Assembly: GCF_900497805.2 (NCBI RefSeq)
Contig: NW_020949602.1
Span: forward strand, 445,852 to 509,851
DNA: 64,000 nt
Source: Vombatus ursinus
Taxonomy: Eukaryota > Chordata > Mammalia > Diprotodontia > Vombatidae
Direction: 5' to 3'
Part shown: positions 9,851 through 20,799 of the stretch, piece by piece
Layout of the letters: each line of letters opens with the position of its first letter
Position numbering within the stretch: the first letter of the stretch is position 1
Notes under the pieces: generated by a model
Told to the model about the DNA's origin: nothing
Databases searched by the model: none
The model's input: only the letters and a program-made list of their open reading frames with translations
Program-made: the position numbers and the translations under genes

Positions 9851-9889
9851 CTTCCGAGTTTAACAGTAGGGCCGCCCCATCACCTCTGA

Positions 9890-10125
9890 CCTGGGTTACC
9901 TATTCAATTACAGCTCACATTGACAGGGCTCTAAAGGTTAAAAGAGCTTTATGCATATTTTTCCTCTGTTCCTCAAAAGCATTCAAGTGAAGGTTATTCC
10001 CATTTTACAGATCAGGAAACTGAGGTTAGGTGACCTGCTCAGGATCACACAACTCGCATCTGAGACAGGATTCAAACTCAGGTCTTCTGTACTACAAAGC
10101 CAGCAGTCCATCCACAGTGACAACC
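9890..10125 (-). repeat. MIR SINE, antisense
   Basis: The antisense core is clear: cccattttacagatcaggaa, actgaggttaggtgacctgc, acaggattcaaactcaggtc. Confidence 0.8.
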
Positions 10126-10329
10126 AGCTTCTAAAAGGCCTTACTGCCCTCTACTTCCACCAGAAAAGAGACTTTTTCAAGCGTTTAGGGACTTCAGTCA
10201 GAGAAACAGGGATGCTTTAGACCTAAAGAGCCCAGGAAGGTTCCTCCCCATTCTAGCCTCTTGGGAGACTAAGACTTCCACGAAACACAGATTCGAAGGG
10301 CTCAGAACCCCAGGAGGTTCCGGCTGGGC

Positions 10330-10470
10330 CTGAGGTCCTTAGGGATCCTCTCCAGACAGTCTTCCTATTTCACAGAGGCTCAGAGGGCTAAGTGGCTTGC
10401 CATGGTCACTCAGCTACCAAGGGGCAGAGGTAGCCTTCACACCTGCATCTTCTGACTCCAGAACCGGGGC
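10330..10470 (-). repeat. MIR SINE, antisense, diverged
   Basis: It reads ctatttcacagaggctcaga, gtggcttgccatggtcactc and catcttctgactccagaacc. Confidence 0.65.
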
Positions 10471-11020
10471 TGGATTTCCCAAGACTGAACTAGCTCCTCC
10501 CACATGGCACGTCTGGCTCTGCCAGAACTCCAGGCCAAGACTCTGAAAACATCTCGCTGGGATCTCTGCCCAGGCTGCACCATTTCACACAGAACAAGAT
10601 GGAAGATGAAGACATTAAATTGGATACTCCCAACCTCACGGGGTGCTGGAAAGAAGGGGAGCTGGACACCTCCAAATGTCGCAGGGATGGTAGTCACCAT
10701 TACTACTAGTAATCAGTTAGGATCTGCACCTTCTAATTTCCCCTCCATGGTGAAATCATCTCTCTAGGAACCCAGGCAAAATGAACTGTCAAAGACTGGA
10801 AGTGAATGGAACCAAAGAGGTCTTCAAATCAAGGCCAACCTCCTCATGTTTTATGAGAAGAGAAGAGATTTTTCCAAAGCCTCATGGCAAATTTGTGGCA
10901 AAGCTGAGAAGCATCAGACCACCTCCCAGGTGGGAAATAGGAAATCTAGGTTTTCTCCTTTTTCAGGAAAACAGACTTACTCTTATTTTATTCTGGGCAA
11001 AGAGATTCTTGTCAAGTGTA
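10471..11020. other. Intronic sequence without recognised features
   Basis: No gene or repeat is recognised. Short frames exist on both strands only. Confidence 0.4.
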
Positions 11021-11190
11021 TTACATGTGTACGTGTGTGTATATGTATATATGTAAGTATATATGTACATGTATATGTGTGTGTATTTGTATATGTACAT
11101 ATATGTGTGTACATATGTGTGTATATAAGTATACATGTGAGTATATATGTGTGTATGTATGTGTATGTATTGTGTATATATGTGTATGTG
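11021..11190. repeat. TG/TA-rich microsatellite
   Basis: An imperfect (GTATAT)n/(TGTG)n run with mostly alternating purine-pyrimidine sequence. Open frames rich in Tyr, Val and Cys through it are artefacts of the repeat. Confidence 0.9.
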
Positions 11191-11640
11191 ATGGAGAGTC
11201 TCTTCAAAGAAATAGAAGTTGTGAGAGAGAGAAGAAAGAATTTAGAACACAAAAAAGCAAAGGAAAATTTAACAAGAGAAGCAAAAGGCAACAATGTTAC
11301 AAGTCCAAGGGAATTTTAAAGGAGCTGAAGCAAAGGCCTTTGAAGGTAGAATGTGCAGAGATAACTTGGGAATCTAAGAATGGATTTCCCAGAAAAATAT
11401 CACAATTTAAAAAAAAAAAACGAATTCTGTAATGCAGAAAATAAAGAAAAATTTCTAAAACTTCTTAATGCGGATAATAACAAAGCACTGATCAAGAGAA
11501 TACACAAACTGCCTTCTTGTGTGTGCAGACCCTTTCTCCTTCTTTCTTATTGCCATTGCCTTGCTCAGTGGCACATAGTAGGTGAACAAAAGTGAACTGA
11601 AAAAATACACCTGGAGTTCACCCCAGCCACTGCCGATTCT
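11191..11640. other. AT-rich intronic sequence, unrecognised
   Basis: A-rich plus strand, with an A12 run at 11409. It could be a remnant of an old LINE but I see no diagnostic motif. Confidence 0.3.
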
Positions 11641-11649
11641 TCTGGGCTT

Positions 11650-12040
11650 CATCACAAAAATCCAAGTTTCCCTCTCTGACAAATGAGGCAGTCAGACAAA
11701 ATGACCTTTCAAGTCCCTTCCAGCTCGAATATTCTCTGATCCCCTGTACCAATGGCAGTGATTAGACTGTCTTGGGCTTAAATGAAAGCATCAGAAACAC
11801 GACGGGATAATGTGGGGAAGAGAAGAGCCCTGGGGCTGAGATTAGAACACCTAGACTCAAAGATTCTGACTCTGGATCCCACCTCAGCCACTCACAAAAC
11901 TGTGGGAGCTTAGGCAAACCTCTTCCCTCTCTGGGCCTCAGTTTCCTCCCCTGTAAAAAGAAGGGGAACCCACTAGATAATTTCCAAGGCCCTTCCAGCC
12001 TTCACATTTTATATTCTAACAGTCTGTAAGCAGCTGTCCT
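11650..12040 (+). repeat. Two MIR3-type SINE copies
   Basis: The first (11650-11750) is a 3' part ending cccttccagctcgaatattc. The second (11810-12040) is nearly complete: tgactctggatcccacctca, cctcagtttcctcccctgta, ggcccttccagccttcacat, atattctaac. Confidence 0.75.
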
Positions 12041-12254
12041 TTCTGGCTTTCACATCCGACAATTCTATTTTTGCCTCAAAGAGTTCCATGGGTGGAGATT
12101 TTGCCACGTCTTGCCGACTCCCTGCTAGCCCATCTAGGTGTCCCCACCCCCTCCAATACATGCCCCCCCAAACAAAAAATCAAAAACAAAGGTACTCAGT
12201 GCTCTAATCCACTGGATCAAGAGAATACCACCACGCTAGCCTCACCACAAAAAT

Positions 12255-13420
12255 GAAGGTGTGGGATTAGGCTAGATTGCAGAGCATAGGAGGGAAAGTA
12301 ATGTCTAACTAGTCTAGATTGGAGCCTGGCTTTAAAAGCTAAACTGGATTGACATGTAATCCTAGAGGCAATAGGGAGCTCAGGGAGTCGATTGAGTGAG
12401 GGAGTCACATTGCTGGATCTGCACTTTAAGGCAAATCTTTTTGGCAGCAAGTGTAGACTGGGCTGGAGTGGGGAGGGATGTGAGGCAGGGACACCATTAG
12501 GGGGCTGTCACAATAATCCAGGTAAGGGGTGATGAGGTAGCTTCCCACTGTGGGAGTGGAGAGAAGAGCTGGAATGTGAAAAGATACAGAGGCAGAAAGG
12601 TCAGGGTCTGGCACCTGACTGGTTCATGGGGTAAGGGAGAGTGAGAAGGGGAATGTCAGCATCACCTCCCTTAAACACTAGAAGGACTGTGGTACCTTTG
12701 ACAGACGTGGAGTGGTCTAAAAAGGGGAGAAGGGCTCAGGGGGTAGGAGAATGAGCCCAATTTGGGGCACAGTAAGTTTGAGACATCTCCAAGAAATCCA
12801 ATCGGCAACTGGCAAAATGGGACCAACGCTGGAGGAGAGACAGGGCTGGAGGGACAGATCTGAGGGGCATCTGCATAGAGATGATCACTGAACCCAGGGG
12901 CTCTGGATGAGCTCACCAAGAGGGAGAAGACAGCCCAGGACAGAACTCTGGGGAGCCCCCAGCAAAGACGCCAAAGGATGGGTCTGGTCTGGTGGACAAG
13001 TCGATGGCAAACCAGGAGACTGCAGGGTCAGGAAAACCAGGAGAGGAGAGAGGATGGGGGGGCGGGCAGCCAACAGTGTCAAAGGCCTCCAAGAGGTCAA
13101 AAAGGATGAGGTCTGAGAAAAGGCCACTGGACCTGGCAGCTAAGAGATCACTGGTAACTCTGGAGAGGGCAGATTGAGTTAAATGGTGGAGGTTGGAAGC
13201 CAGGCTACAGAGTTGACTCTGTACTAAGTGTGAGGAAAGGATGGAGGTGGTGAAAGGAGATGTAGGATGAGACCTGGGATGGGGGTAAGAGGGGGGAAGG
13301 CTGTTTAAGGATCATAAAGACTGGGCACGTTTGAAGGAGCTAAGGGAAGAACCAACTGATAGAGACAGTCAAGATCTGAAGAGGAGAGTTAAGGGAGCGC
13401 TCTACTGAGGGAGATGAGGC
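12255..13420 (-). repeat. L2 LINE, antisense, reverse-transcriptase to 3' region
   Basis: The minus strand encodes L2-like stretches: SYLITPYLDYC, and further upstream a segment complementary to caacagtgtcaaaggcctcc, which is the antisense of the (SILILLDLS)AFDTVDH motif region. Characteristic plus-strand words are ctgcatagagatgatcactg and gaggtcaaaaaggatgag. Many stops show that it is dead. Confidence 0.8.
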
Positions 13421-13464
13421 GGGGGAGGAAGAGCTCTTGTTCAAATACGGTGCATACCTGACAT

Positions 13465-13705
13465 GGGAGGAGACTTAGAGCAGGGAATACCAGAGCTCAG
13501 AAGGGCCTAAGAACAAAGAATGTCGGAGCTGGGAGGGGTCTTAGAACAGGGAATGTCGGAGCTGGGAGGGGTCTTAGAACAGGGAATGCCAGAGCTCAGA
13601 AGGGCCTTAGAACAAAGAATGTCGGAGCTGGGAGGGATCTTAGAACAGGGAATGTCAGAGCTGGGAGGGGCCTGAGAACAGGGAATGTCAGAATGGGAGG
13701 AGGGC
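13465..13705 (-). repeat. 30-33 bp tail-unit array, antisense
   Basis: About seven tandem units built on ttagaacagggaatgtcgga plus gctgggaggggtc. Some units alternate agagctcagaagggcct with gagctgggagggg, which suggests a higher-order two-unit repeat. Antisense MIR-like body (cttgcctttgcctcagagg, aatgcaggtctttta) follows to 13785. Confidence 0.85.
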
Positions 13706-13789
13706 AGTGACTTGCCTTTGCCTCAGAGGTGGGGGCTAGAATGCAGGTCTTTTAACTCCACCAGCCAGGGCTCTGTTCTCCTCCCCATG

Positions 13790-14690
13790 GAGAAGGAGCC
13801 GCTAGCTGCCGGGAGGGACTGGGACGTTCACCAGGACTGAACACCACAGCTGGCTATCCCAGGACAGCCCTGGCCCTGGCAGCCATATTTCTTCCAGCTC
13901 CTTCTCCACCACCATTGGGCAATGCTGTCTGATAACCTCCCCCTGTGAAGGCTCAGCTCCCCAGGGGCAACAGAAACTGGGCAGACAGTGAGTCCACGAG
14001 TTCCTTGTGAAATGAGAACCAGCCGTTTCCATGATGAGCTCCCAAGGACTGTGTTTTCCCTTCACTGGGGCTCTGGAAATTTGGGAGTGAATGCTCCCAG
14101 ATGAGAACTCCAGTTATTTAAATAGTCTGAGATAAAGTGTCTAACTTTACAGGGCTCCAAAGATATACACAAAATAATAATGACCACGCTTGCATGATGA
14201 AGAGATGAGGAAATGCACTCCCTCCCATCTCTGCAGAGGTGTGTAATGTTGCATATACCACCCAAATCAACCTTGGTTACTTTTGCTAAATTCCTTCCCA
14301 TCCAGTCCCAGCCCTGCTTAGACTTTTGATTCTTGGTCCTAAGGCGGGTTCTCTAGAGTCAGTCAAAGTGCTGCACTTGAGGACCTAGAGGGCCATATGA
14401 GCCCTTGAGGCTGCAGGTTCCCCACCCTCGTTCTAAGGGATGGTTACCTGGGTCGGGGAAGGGAGCTGTTAAAACCTAAAGCTGCGTCAAATCTTTGTGG
14501 ATAGACATATTTGAAAATAACAGAGATACAAAAGACCAAACCTATCAAAGCACATAAAAATCACTGCCTCCAAAGGGTGCCTTTCTACATCTCCAGGGCA
14601 GGGGCCATGGAAATAAACACGCTGGAGGGGCCCTTCTCCCGTCTCGGGCTGAGGGCCCACTCCCTGCAGAGGTCACCCGACCCCACCCAT
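13790..14690. other. Intronic sequence without recognised features
   Basis: I see no clear repeat or gene. Ordinary intron composition. Confidence 0.4.
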
Positions 14691-14694
14691 ACCT

Positions 14695-15290
14695 GACCAA
14701 GAATCCCTACTACACACCTCCCTCACCATCTCATGCCTGGACTATCTCGACAGCTGCCGGGGTTGGGGGGGGCGGTCTGCCTGCCTCCACTCTCTCCCCA
14801 CTCCATCCATCCTCCCACTCAGCCACCTAAACCACAGGTCTGACCATGTCATCTCTCCTGCTCAGTAACCTCCAGAGGCTCCCTATCGCTGCCAAGATCA
14901 AATACAAAATCTTCGGTTTGGCCTTCAGAGCTCTTCCCACGTGCACACTCCACAATCCAGGGACACCGGCGTCTTCGCCATTCTTTACATGCAACGTTCC
15001 ATCTTCCAACTATTACTACTCATCGCCATCTCATAGAATCCCTTGTTTCCTTCAAACCTCAGCTCTGGTACCACCTCCTCCTCCAGGAAGCTTTCTCTCA
15101 TGCCCTCAGCTAGCACTACCCTTCCTCCCCAGAATGCCTTAAGTTTCTTTCACATCCATCTTTAATGGGTACAGACTGTCCTTCCTGATAAGCTCCTTGA
15201 AGGCAAAGGCTGTTTCCTTTTTGTCTCTATACCTAGCACAGTGCCTAGAACAAGGTGCTTAATAAGTCATTGTCAATTGACTCCTAGATT
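14695..15290 (+). repeat. L2 LINE, 3' half
   Basis: It reads catctcatgcctggactatc, caggtctgaccatgtcatct, ccctatcgctgccaagatca and a tail with cctagcacagtgcctagaac and ggtgcttaataagtcattg. The encoded frame is broken. Confidence 0.85.
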
Positions 15291-15299
15291 GGGCCCAAA

Positions 15300-15780
15300 T
15301 ACTCTCAAAGTTCTGTGTTCTCACTGATGTGGGCATCCTCTCCTCTGGTGAAGATTACAACCCTTCCACATCCTCCTATTTTGTGTGGTTCTTGCTCACA
15401 CTCTCCCCAACAACAAAGAAGATAAATATGCTGGCCCCCGAGTCTCCTCTGCTCCTGGTACAGCCTGCCTGGTTGATCTTTGTTGGCACCATCCCCACCA
15501 TCTTGGTGGCCCACATCTGGATCCCCACCAGCTGACCAGTGTCCTTGCTAAAATGACGGTGCCCCAACCTGAAATTCACACCCTGAGGTGGTCTGACCAA
15601 GGCAGAGATCGAAGACATGACCAGCCTCCTCACTCTGGACAACAGGCCCCTCCCAGTGCCACCTCGGACAACACTGGCCACATCACAGTTCATTTCCACC
15701 GAGGTCTGCAGTCGCCCTAACACCCAGATCTTCTGTCCATGGCAAAAGGTTTAACTACAGCTCCCTGTCTTGGACATGCA
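15300..15780. other. Intronic sequence, unrecognised
   Basis: Overlapping frames of 111 and 115 codons lie on opposite strands, with no similarity that I know. No repeat is recognised. Confidence 0.35.
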
Positions 15781-16060
15781 AAGGTGATTTTATTTTTAAT
15801 CTCAAATGTAAGACTGTGAATTAATCTCTGCTCAATTTCCCCTCATTCACGTTAGCCTTTTCTGAGATCTGTTTTAATTCCTGTGTCAGCCAGTGTTTCT
15901 CCCAGTGATGGGCCACTGAAAATTTGATGACCGTGCCAGCTACAAGTTTATCCAAGTCATTGATTAAAAAAGTTAATCATTTCAAGACCAGTCACATCAC
16001 CTATCAATGCCCCACTAACCCTTGAAGTCTACTGATTATCTGCCCTGGGGACCAGAGTTT
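15781..16060 (-). repeat. Old LINE fragment, probably CR1/L3 type
   Basis: It contains aaatttgatgaccgtgccag and tttatccaagtcattgatta, words of an old dispersed mammalian LINE that I recall in this orientation. Family assignment is uncertain. Confidence 0.35.
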
Positions 16061-17730
16061 TGTTCCTGGGAGTTCCCCACTTGAATGAAATCATAGATCT
16101 GGACCTAAAAGAGAAGATTGAGTTCTTCCCAAAGAGAACTCTCTCAAGAGAACCCATTTCTTCGAAGACCCATCCTTCCCAGCACCCCAGAGCCAGCAGG
16201 TGCTGGGTAAAGATAAAAGGAACAAGGTCCAGTAGAGTGATCAGAGCTTCTGAGTTTCCCTTCTCCAGGGTCTTTTTTCACAGTCAGGAGGCAGGACGCT
16301 TCATCCATAGGGACTATAAGGTTTCGAACAGCTCCAAAAAACGCCTTCTAAACTCTAAGGCAGCCTGCAGGTGGTCAATAAAACCAGGGGATGCAAGGTC
16401 TCTGGGCTGGTCTCATTGCTGGATACCTCTGTGTACAGGTCTGAGTTCCTATGCTGTCCTTGTGTGTTGGGCTGGCCTGCAAGCTGCCTGAGGCCTTAGG
16501 CACAGGAACAGGGCTGGTGGTGACGATTCTGTCACAAAGTTAGTAACAGCATCTTTTGAGTCCTGCCTGTATCAGAAGTGGGAGCACTCTTGTTGACTGA
16601 GATTGGGGGACCCTGGCAGAGAATGCTAGAATTTGCTCCCCAGCTGGGATGCCCTCATCCCCTCACCAGCCTGTCTTGTCTCCTGGACAAAGGTAATCCC
16701 AAAGGTCTGTTGTTTTTTTCCTAAGGGGTATATCTGACCATGTCACATTAATAGCCCCCTCGTGCCCCAAGATCAAATATAAACTCCTCTGTTCATCATT
16801 TGAAGTCTTTCTGGGCCATCTCCTCCTCCCTGCAAATGGGGGGCCTCAGGCTCTAATGCCGAGTGAGAAGCAGGCTCTTGGGGGTGGGGGCGCAGCCCTG
16901 CTGTCTGTCCAAGGCCCTTGGCATAAGGGGAGTGTTTGCCTCTCCTGCCTTCCCTCCACCCAACCATCCAGACTGGTTTCCAGCTCTTGGGAGGGGCTCC
17001 TCAGACTTCTAATCAATAATTCTCCTGGGCTATGTAAAATGTTCCAACCAACAAGTGATTCAGGGCCTGGAAGCAAATGACTGAGGAGCATCGGGTCCAA
17101 AACGCATGAACTGTTGGGGTAAATGACACACCCTTTAACCCTGGACGTATGGAACAAAATACGGCTGTGGCAGTAATCACAGAATCAGGAATCTCTGAGC
17201 CAAAAGAGGCCTTGAGGACATCTCAACTTACCCAAGCGTGAAGCCCCCAAAACATTCCTAATCAGTAAGCAATTATCCAGCTGTGGCCCTGGATTTCACA
17301 ACTCTGAAATGCCTTTATCTAATCATAATCTTTTATCTTTTCATCCCTCCCATCCTTTACTCTGAAAGCTCTTTAGCCCCACTGTGGTCTCTACTCCCTC
17401 CCTCCTTCCGCACTATCTATGGAAGGCCATCGCTCTCACTCTGGCTAGAGCCCTTCCCCATCTCAACCCCTTGGCTAATCTACACTGACCTCTATTCCTG
17501 AATGCCTTGTTCCTTTTTCCTACTGCTAATCACGCCTTGCCAATCCCCAAACCTGGCTAAACCCCACCCTCTGCCTTCTTCCTTCCTACTCACATTCTAC
17601 TGAATGGAACTGGAGGAAATTACAAAGCTGTGTTGACTTGGGGTCCGCTACAGATTTCTACGGTGAATTTCAATGCTGCAAGGCCATCCTTCTCCTCCTT
17701 CCTAATCGATTCACTTCAGTCGTTTTTCAG
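16061..17730. other. Intronic sequence with minor repeat scraps
   Basis: Small scraps are an L2 piece at 16730-16810 (ctgaccatgtcacattaata, aagatcaaatataaactc) and a MIR3-like scrap at 17180-17230. The remainder is unrecognised. Confidence 0.4.
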
Positions 17731-17734
17731 TCGC

Positions 17735-17850
17735 GTCTGACTCTTCATGACCCCATCTAGGGCCACTGAAATCCAGTTCAAGTGCAAGTCAAGACATCAT
17801 CCTCATGATGTCATGGGTTCTCTTTGAGAATGGAGGATTACAATTGGTTC
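17735..17850 (-). repeat. Marsupial SINE fragment, antisense (family as at 3226)
   Basis: It reads cttcatgaccccatctaggg, caagtcaagacatcatcctc and atgtcatgggttctctttga, and parallels 60525-60640. Confidence 0.55.
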
Positions 17851-17989
17851 ACTATCCTACCCACCACAGTGACTGTCCCAAACGTGCTCTTTCCTCCTCA
17901 AGCTGTCCACCCCCACACTGAGCTGAGGACCTCACCTCCTGACACGCTGAGAGGAATGAAGGAATCTGCTGAGAGCTCCCTCTACTCCT

Positions 17990-18660
17990 GCTCCCCAGCT
18001 CACATCACTCGGACGTCCCCTCCACGATTTCCTCCTTCCCTCTCGTCTCTGCTGAAGAAGAAGCCACCCTTCTCCTCACACACATTCCATCCCGTCTTAG
18101 TTGCCAAAACCAACAGTCTTTTCTCAATCCTCATTCTTCTTTTTTTGGGGGGAGGCACTTGGGGTTACGTGACTTGCCCAGGGTCACACAGCCAATAAGC
18201 ATCCTCATCCTTCTTGACCTCTCTGGACCCTCTGACATTGTCAATCACCCTCTTCTCCTGGATACTCTCTTCTCTCCTGGATTTTGTCAAACCGCTCCCT
18301 TCTCATTCTCCTTCTTCCAGGCTGGCCCATCCTTCTCAGTCTTTTTGGCTAGATCTTCATCCAAATCACATCCCTTAACTGGGCTGTCCCTTAAGGCTCT
18401 GTCCTGGGCCTTCTTTTCTCTTTATACCATCTCACTTGCTATAAAGTGGCTTCATCAGTTTCCAGGGGTTCGATTATTATCTCTACACAAATAATTCCCA
18501 GATCTTTCTAACCAGCCCTAACTTCTGTCCTGAGCTACATCCCCACATCTCCAACTGACTCTTCAATATCTTGAACTAGATGTCTCACTGGTATCTCAAA
18601 CTCAAAATGCCCCACACAGAATTCATTACTTCCTCACCCTCCCACTCCCCACACACACAT
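17990..18660 (+). repeat. L2 LINE, reverse-transcriptase region, interrupted by a SINE
   Basis: The frame around 18110-18250 encodes the L2 reverse-transcriptase pattern (FSILILL, then ILILLDLSGPSDIVNHPLL), and 18340-18560 continues with ggatcttcatccaaatcaca, ctgtcccttaaggctctgtc and ataccatctcacttgc. A SINE fragment at 18145-18203 splits it; flanking tcctcattctt and tcctcatcctt look like a target duplication. Confidence 0.85.
18145..18203 (-). repeat. Truncated marsupial tRNA-SINE inside L2
   Basis: Antisense A-tail (ttctttttttggggggagg) followed by ggttacgtgacttgcccagg and gtcacacagccaataag. Short direct repeats flank it in the L2. Confidence 0.65.
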
Positions 18661-18689
18661 ATACACACAATCCACCCTTTCTCTGGTCA

Positions 18690-19680
18690 GGCAATGGACA
18701 TTTATTAAGCTCCTACTAAGTGCTAAGTGCTAGAAATACAAGGAAAGGCCAAAGATGGCCCCTGCCATCAAGGAGCTCACGGTCTTAAGCGGGGAAACAC
18801 CTGCAAATAACTACATGCTCTATGTAGGATAAATTGGAAATTATCAGCAGAGGGAAAGAGTGACATTAAGGGGGAAGCAGGAAAGGCTTCCTATAAAAGG
18901 AGGGATTTTAGCTGGGACTTGAAGGAAGCCAGGAGCTGCAGATGAGGAGGGAGGGCATTCCTGGCATGGGGGAGGCCCAGGGAAAATGCCCAAAGCTGAG
19001 AGACAGAGGGTCTTGTGAGAAGCAGCCAGGAAGCCAGGGTCACTAGCTCCCAGAATGCATTGGAAGGGTAAGGTTTAAGAAGACTTTGTAAGACTGGAAA
19101 GGTTAGAGGGGAGGGAAGGAAATAGGCCAAGGGTGGGGAATCTGAAATGGGCAATGAAGGGCTTTAAAAAGCAAGGCGAGGATCCTGCAGGTGGGTGGCA
19201 GGTGACCTCAGGTGACATGGTCAGACCCGGACGTTAGGAAAATCCCTTTGGTGGCTGAGTGGAGGAAGGACTGGAGAGGGGAGAGACTGAGGCAGGTGGA
19301 CCCACCAGGGCTACGGCAATAGTCCAGGTGTGAGGCAAGGAGGTTCTTCACTGGAGTGTGAGCAGTGACCAAGGAGAGGAGGGGGCTTTGAGAGATGCTG
19401 ACAAGGTGAAGCGGACAGGCCTTGGCCACAGCGTGGTCACGGGGGAGAAGCCAGACAGAAAGATTCAGGAGGATTCCTGGGTTTTAAGCCTGAGGACCTG
19501 GCATGGTGGTGATGACCTCTGCAGAAATAGCGAAGGTTGGAAAGTGGGGATCATAACAAGGAAGGCTGAGGGGAGGCGATGAGTCCAGGTGGCGATGGGA
19601 GACTGGAGGTCAGCAGAGAGGTTAGGGCTAGATAAGGCAGACCAGCCAGCAGACTATGACAATAGTCCAGGAACAGGCCA
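18690..19680 (-). repeat. L2 LINE, antisense 3' half
   Basis: On the minus strand L2 motifs are readable: LDYC, PLQSFLHSATK, GSDHVT, LWAFSLGLPHARNALPPHL and SFKSQLKS. The plus strand begins with the antisense tail attaagctcctactaagtgc and continues aatagtccaggtgtgaggca. It lies tail to tail with the L2 at 17990-18660. Confidence 0.88.
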
Positions 19681-19684
19681 CAGC

Positions 19685-19960
19685 ATCTCAGATTCCTGGG
19701 GCCGGAAGGCAACCTGTCCAACCAACAGCTGGTACCTGAACTGCTTCCACAACACCCCAAGTAAGAATTCACTGAGTCTTTACTTGAAGACCTTCAATGA
19801 TGGGGAGCTCACTACTTGCTTGAGACATCCTCTTCAATTGTTAGGTAGCTGGGGCCCCCTCGCATTACAGAAGAGGAAACTGAGTCTCAGTCTGACTCTC
19901 AGACCACAGCTCTGTCTACATTATCCTGGCACAAACCCAGGGCAGAAAGTGTTGAGAGAG
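19685..19960 (-). repeat. L3/CR1 LINE 3' end, antisense, followed by MIR scrap
   Basis: It reads gaattcactgagtctttact, tgaagaccttcaatgatggg, gagctcactacttgcttgag. The end contains cattacagaagaggaaactg. Confidence 0.6.
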
Positions 19961-20019
19961 GATTAATCAGGGATGTGGCAAAGAAGGGGTAAAGGGGACA
20001 TAAAGAGGAATTCTTAAAA

Positions 20020-20125
20020 TTTAGGGACCATGAACTTGTTACTTTAACATTTTGATAGCTATATGTTTATTTAATTGGTTAAGGTGTGTTTTATTTTATA
20101 CATTTAAAAACATTAATACAAGTGA
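20020..20125 (+). repeat. hAT-type MITE, copy 2
   Basis: It reads agggaccatgaacttgttac, aacattttgatagctatatg and gttttattttatacatttaa, the opposite orientation of copy 1. Confidence 0.6.
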
Positions 20126-20284
20126 GCACTTGGAGGTCTGAACACTGATCTCATTAGATCCTCACCACACCCTCTCCCCATTTTCCGAGCTCCCTCTAGA
20201 GACAGTCACACGGACAGAGGAAGCTGAAGGGGCCCCGGCCTGGGCACCTGCTGCTTCTCACAACCCATTCCCAGGAGGGGCGGT

Positions 20285-20290
20285 CAGTAC
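20285..20290 (-). other. GLIS1: GLIS1 splice donor of the upstream exon
   Basis: The minus strand reads AACAG followed by GTACTG. The donor is usable but weaker than consensus at positions +4 to +6. It leaves a 2-base codon remnant that fits the next exon. Confidence 0.75.
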
Positions 20291-20486
20291 CTGTTGTCTG
20301 AGTGAGTCAGGTTGGCCTGCCCAACGTGGAGGCGTCGCTCACAGGGCATCGGGTGGTCCCGGGGGCCGGGGTTGGCGGCATGAATGAACAGGCTCTGCCG
20401 GCAGACGGGGACCGTGCTGTCTGTCATCTCTATGCCCAGCAGGCTCTTCTCCGGGGTCAGGTGACAGTGGCTGTAGCCACCATTCA
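20291..20486 (-). CDS. GLIS1: GLIS1 upstream internal exon (long N-terminus)
   Basis: This 196-nt exon encodes VNGGYSHCHLTPEKSLLG and, at its end, GQANLTHSDN. It starts with two bases of a codon (TG, read as Val if the previous exon ends in G) and ends with two bases (AG) that the next exon completes to Arg. A strong polypyrimidine tract and TAG acceptor lie on one side and CAG|GTACTGA on the other. The protein resembles the segment VNGSYGH...EKSLL that I remember from the long mouse Glis1 isoform, shortly before the IKQE motif found in the next exon here. The frame is clean through the exon while the flanks are ordinary intron. No known domain is visible; it belongs to the poorly conserved, probably disordered N-terminus. 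The preceding exon is not seen up to 64000. Confidence 0.88.
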
Positions 20487-20518
20487 CTAGCAGAAAGAGA
20501 GAAAGGGGAGAGAGATGT
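20487..20518 (-). other. GLIS1: GLIS1 splice acceptor of the upstream exon
   Basis: A nearly pure pyrimidine run on the minus strand (CTCTCTCCCC, then TTTCTCTCTTTCTGCTAG) precedes the exon. This is a strong 3' splice site. Confidence 0.8.
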
Positions 20519-20799
20519 TTGAGTGGCCACAGGGGGCCCTCGGGAACAAGATGGGGGAGCAGGGGACCAAAAAGAAAGCCCATGGAGGAGGCTCTGAAGG
20601 GCCGTCTATCTAGAACCATGAGCCGTCACGATAGCACCCTCCAGATATTGGAAGGAGGAAACGAGAATGTGGGAAAATGACTCTGAAAAACACAAAATCC
20701 TCTAGAAATGAGCAGTAGTAATAAGCCTTCACTAGGCAATGTTGATATGTCCCCATCTTCTTAACCCCAATCTGGGGCTCTACATGCTAACAGTCTTTG

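Larger units (their letters stand above)
7895..20290 (-). other. GLIS1: GLIS1 intron between the two visible exons, complete
   Basis: This intron is 12,396 bases long and joins two phase-matched exons. It is rich in L2 and MIR remnants, carries a 240-base polypyrimidine tract just upstream of the acceptor and one tail-unit array. No further exon is evident. Confidence 0.85.

Noticed and set aside
11016-11432. A 138-codon frame rich in Tyr, Cys and Val.
   Set aside because: It is a microsatellite translation followed by unrelated sequence.
13465-13705. A CRISPR-like array of regular short repeats.
   Set aside because: The units are contiguous without unique spacers, they derive from a SINE tail, and the genome is vertebrate.
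20339-20530. A 63-codon minus-strand frame across the upstream GLIS1 exon.
   Set aside because: It is in a different frame from the one that keeps phase with the next exon and matches GLIS1-like sequence.
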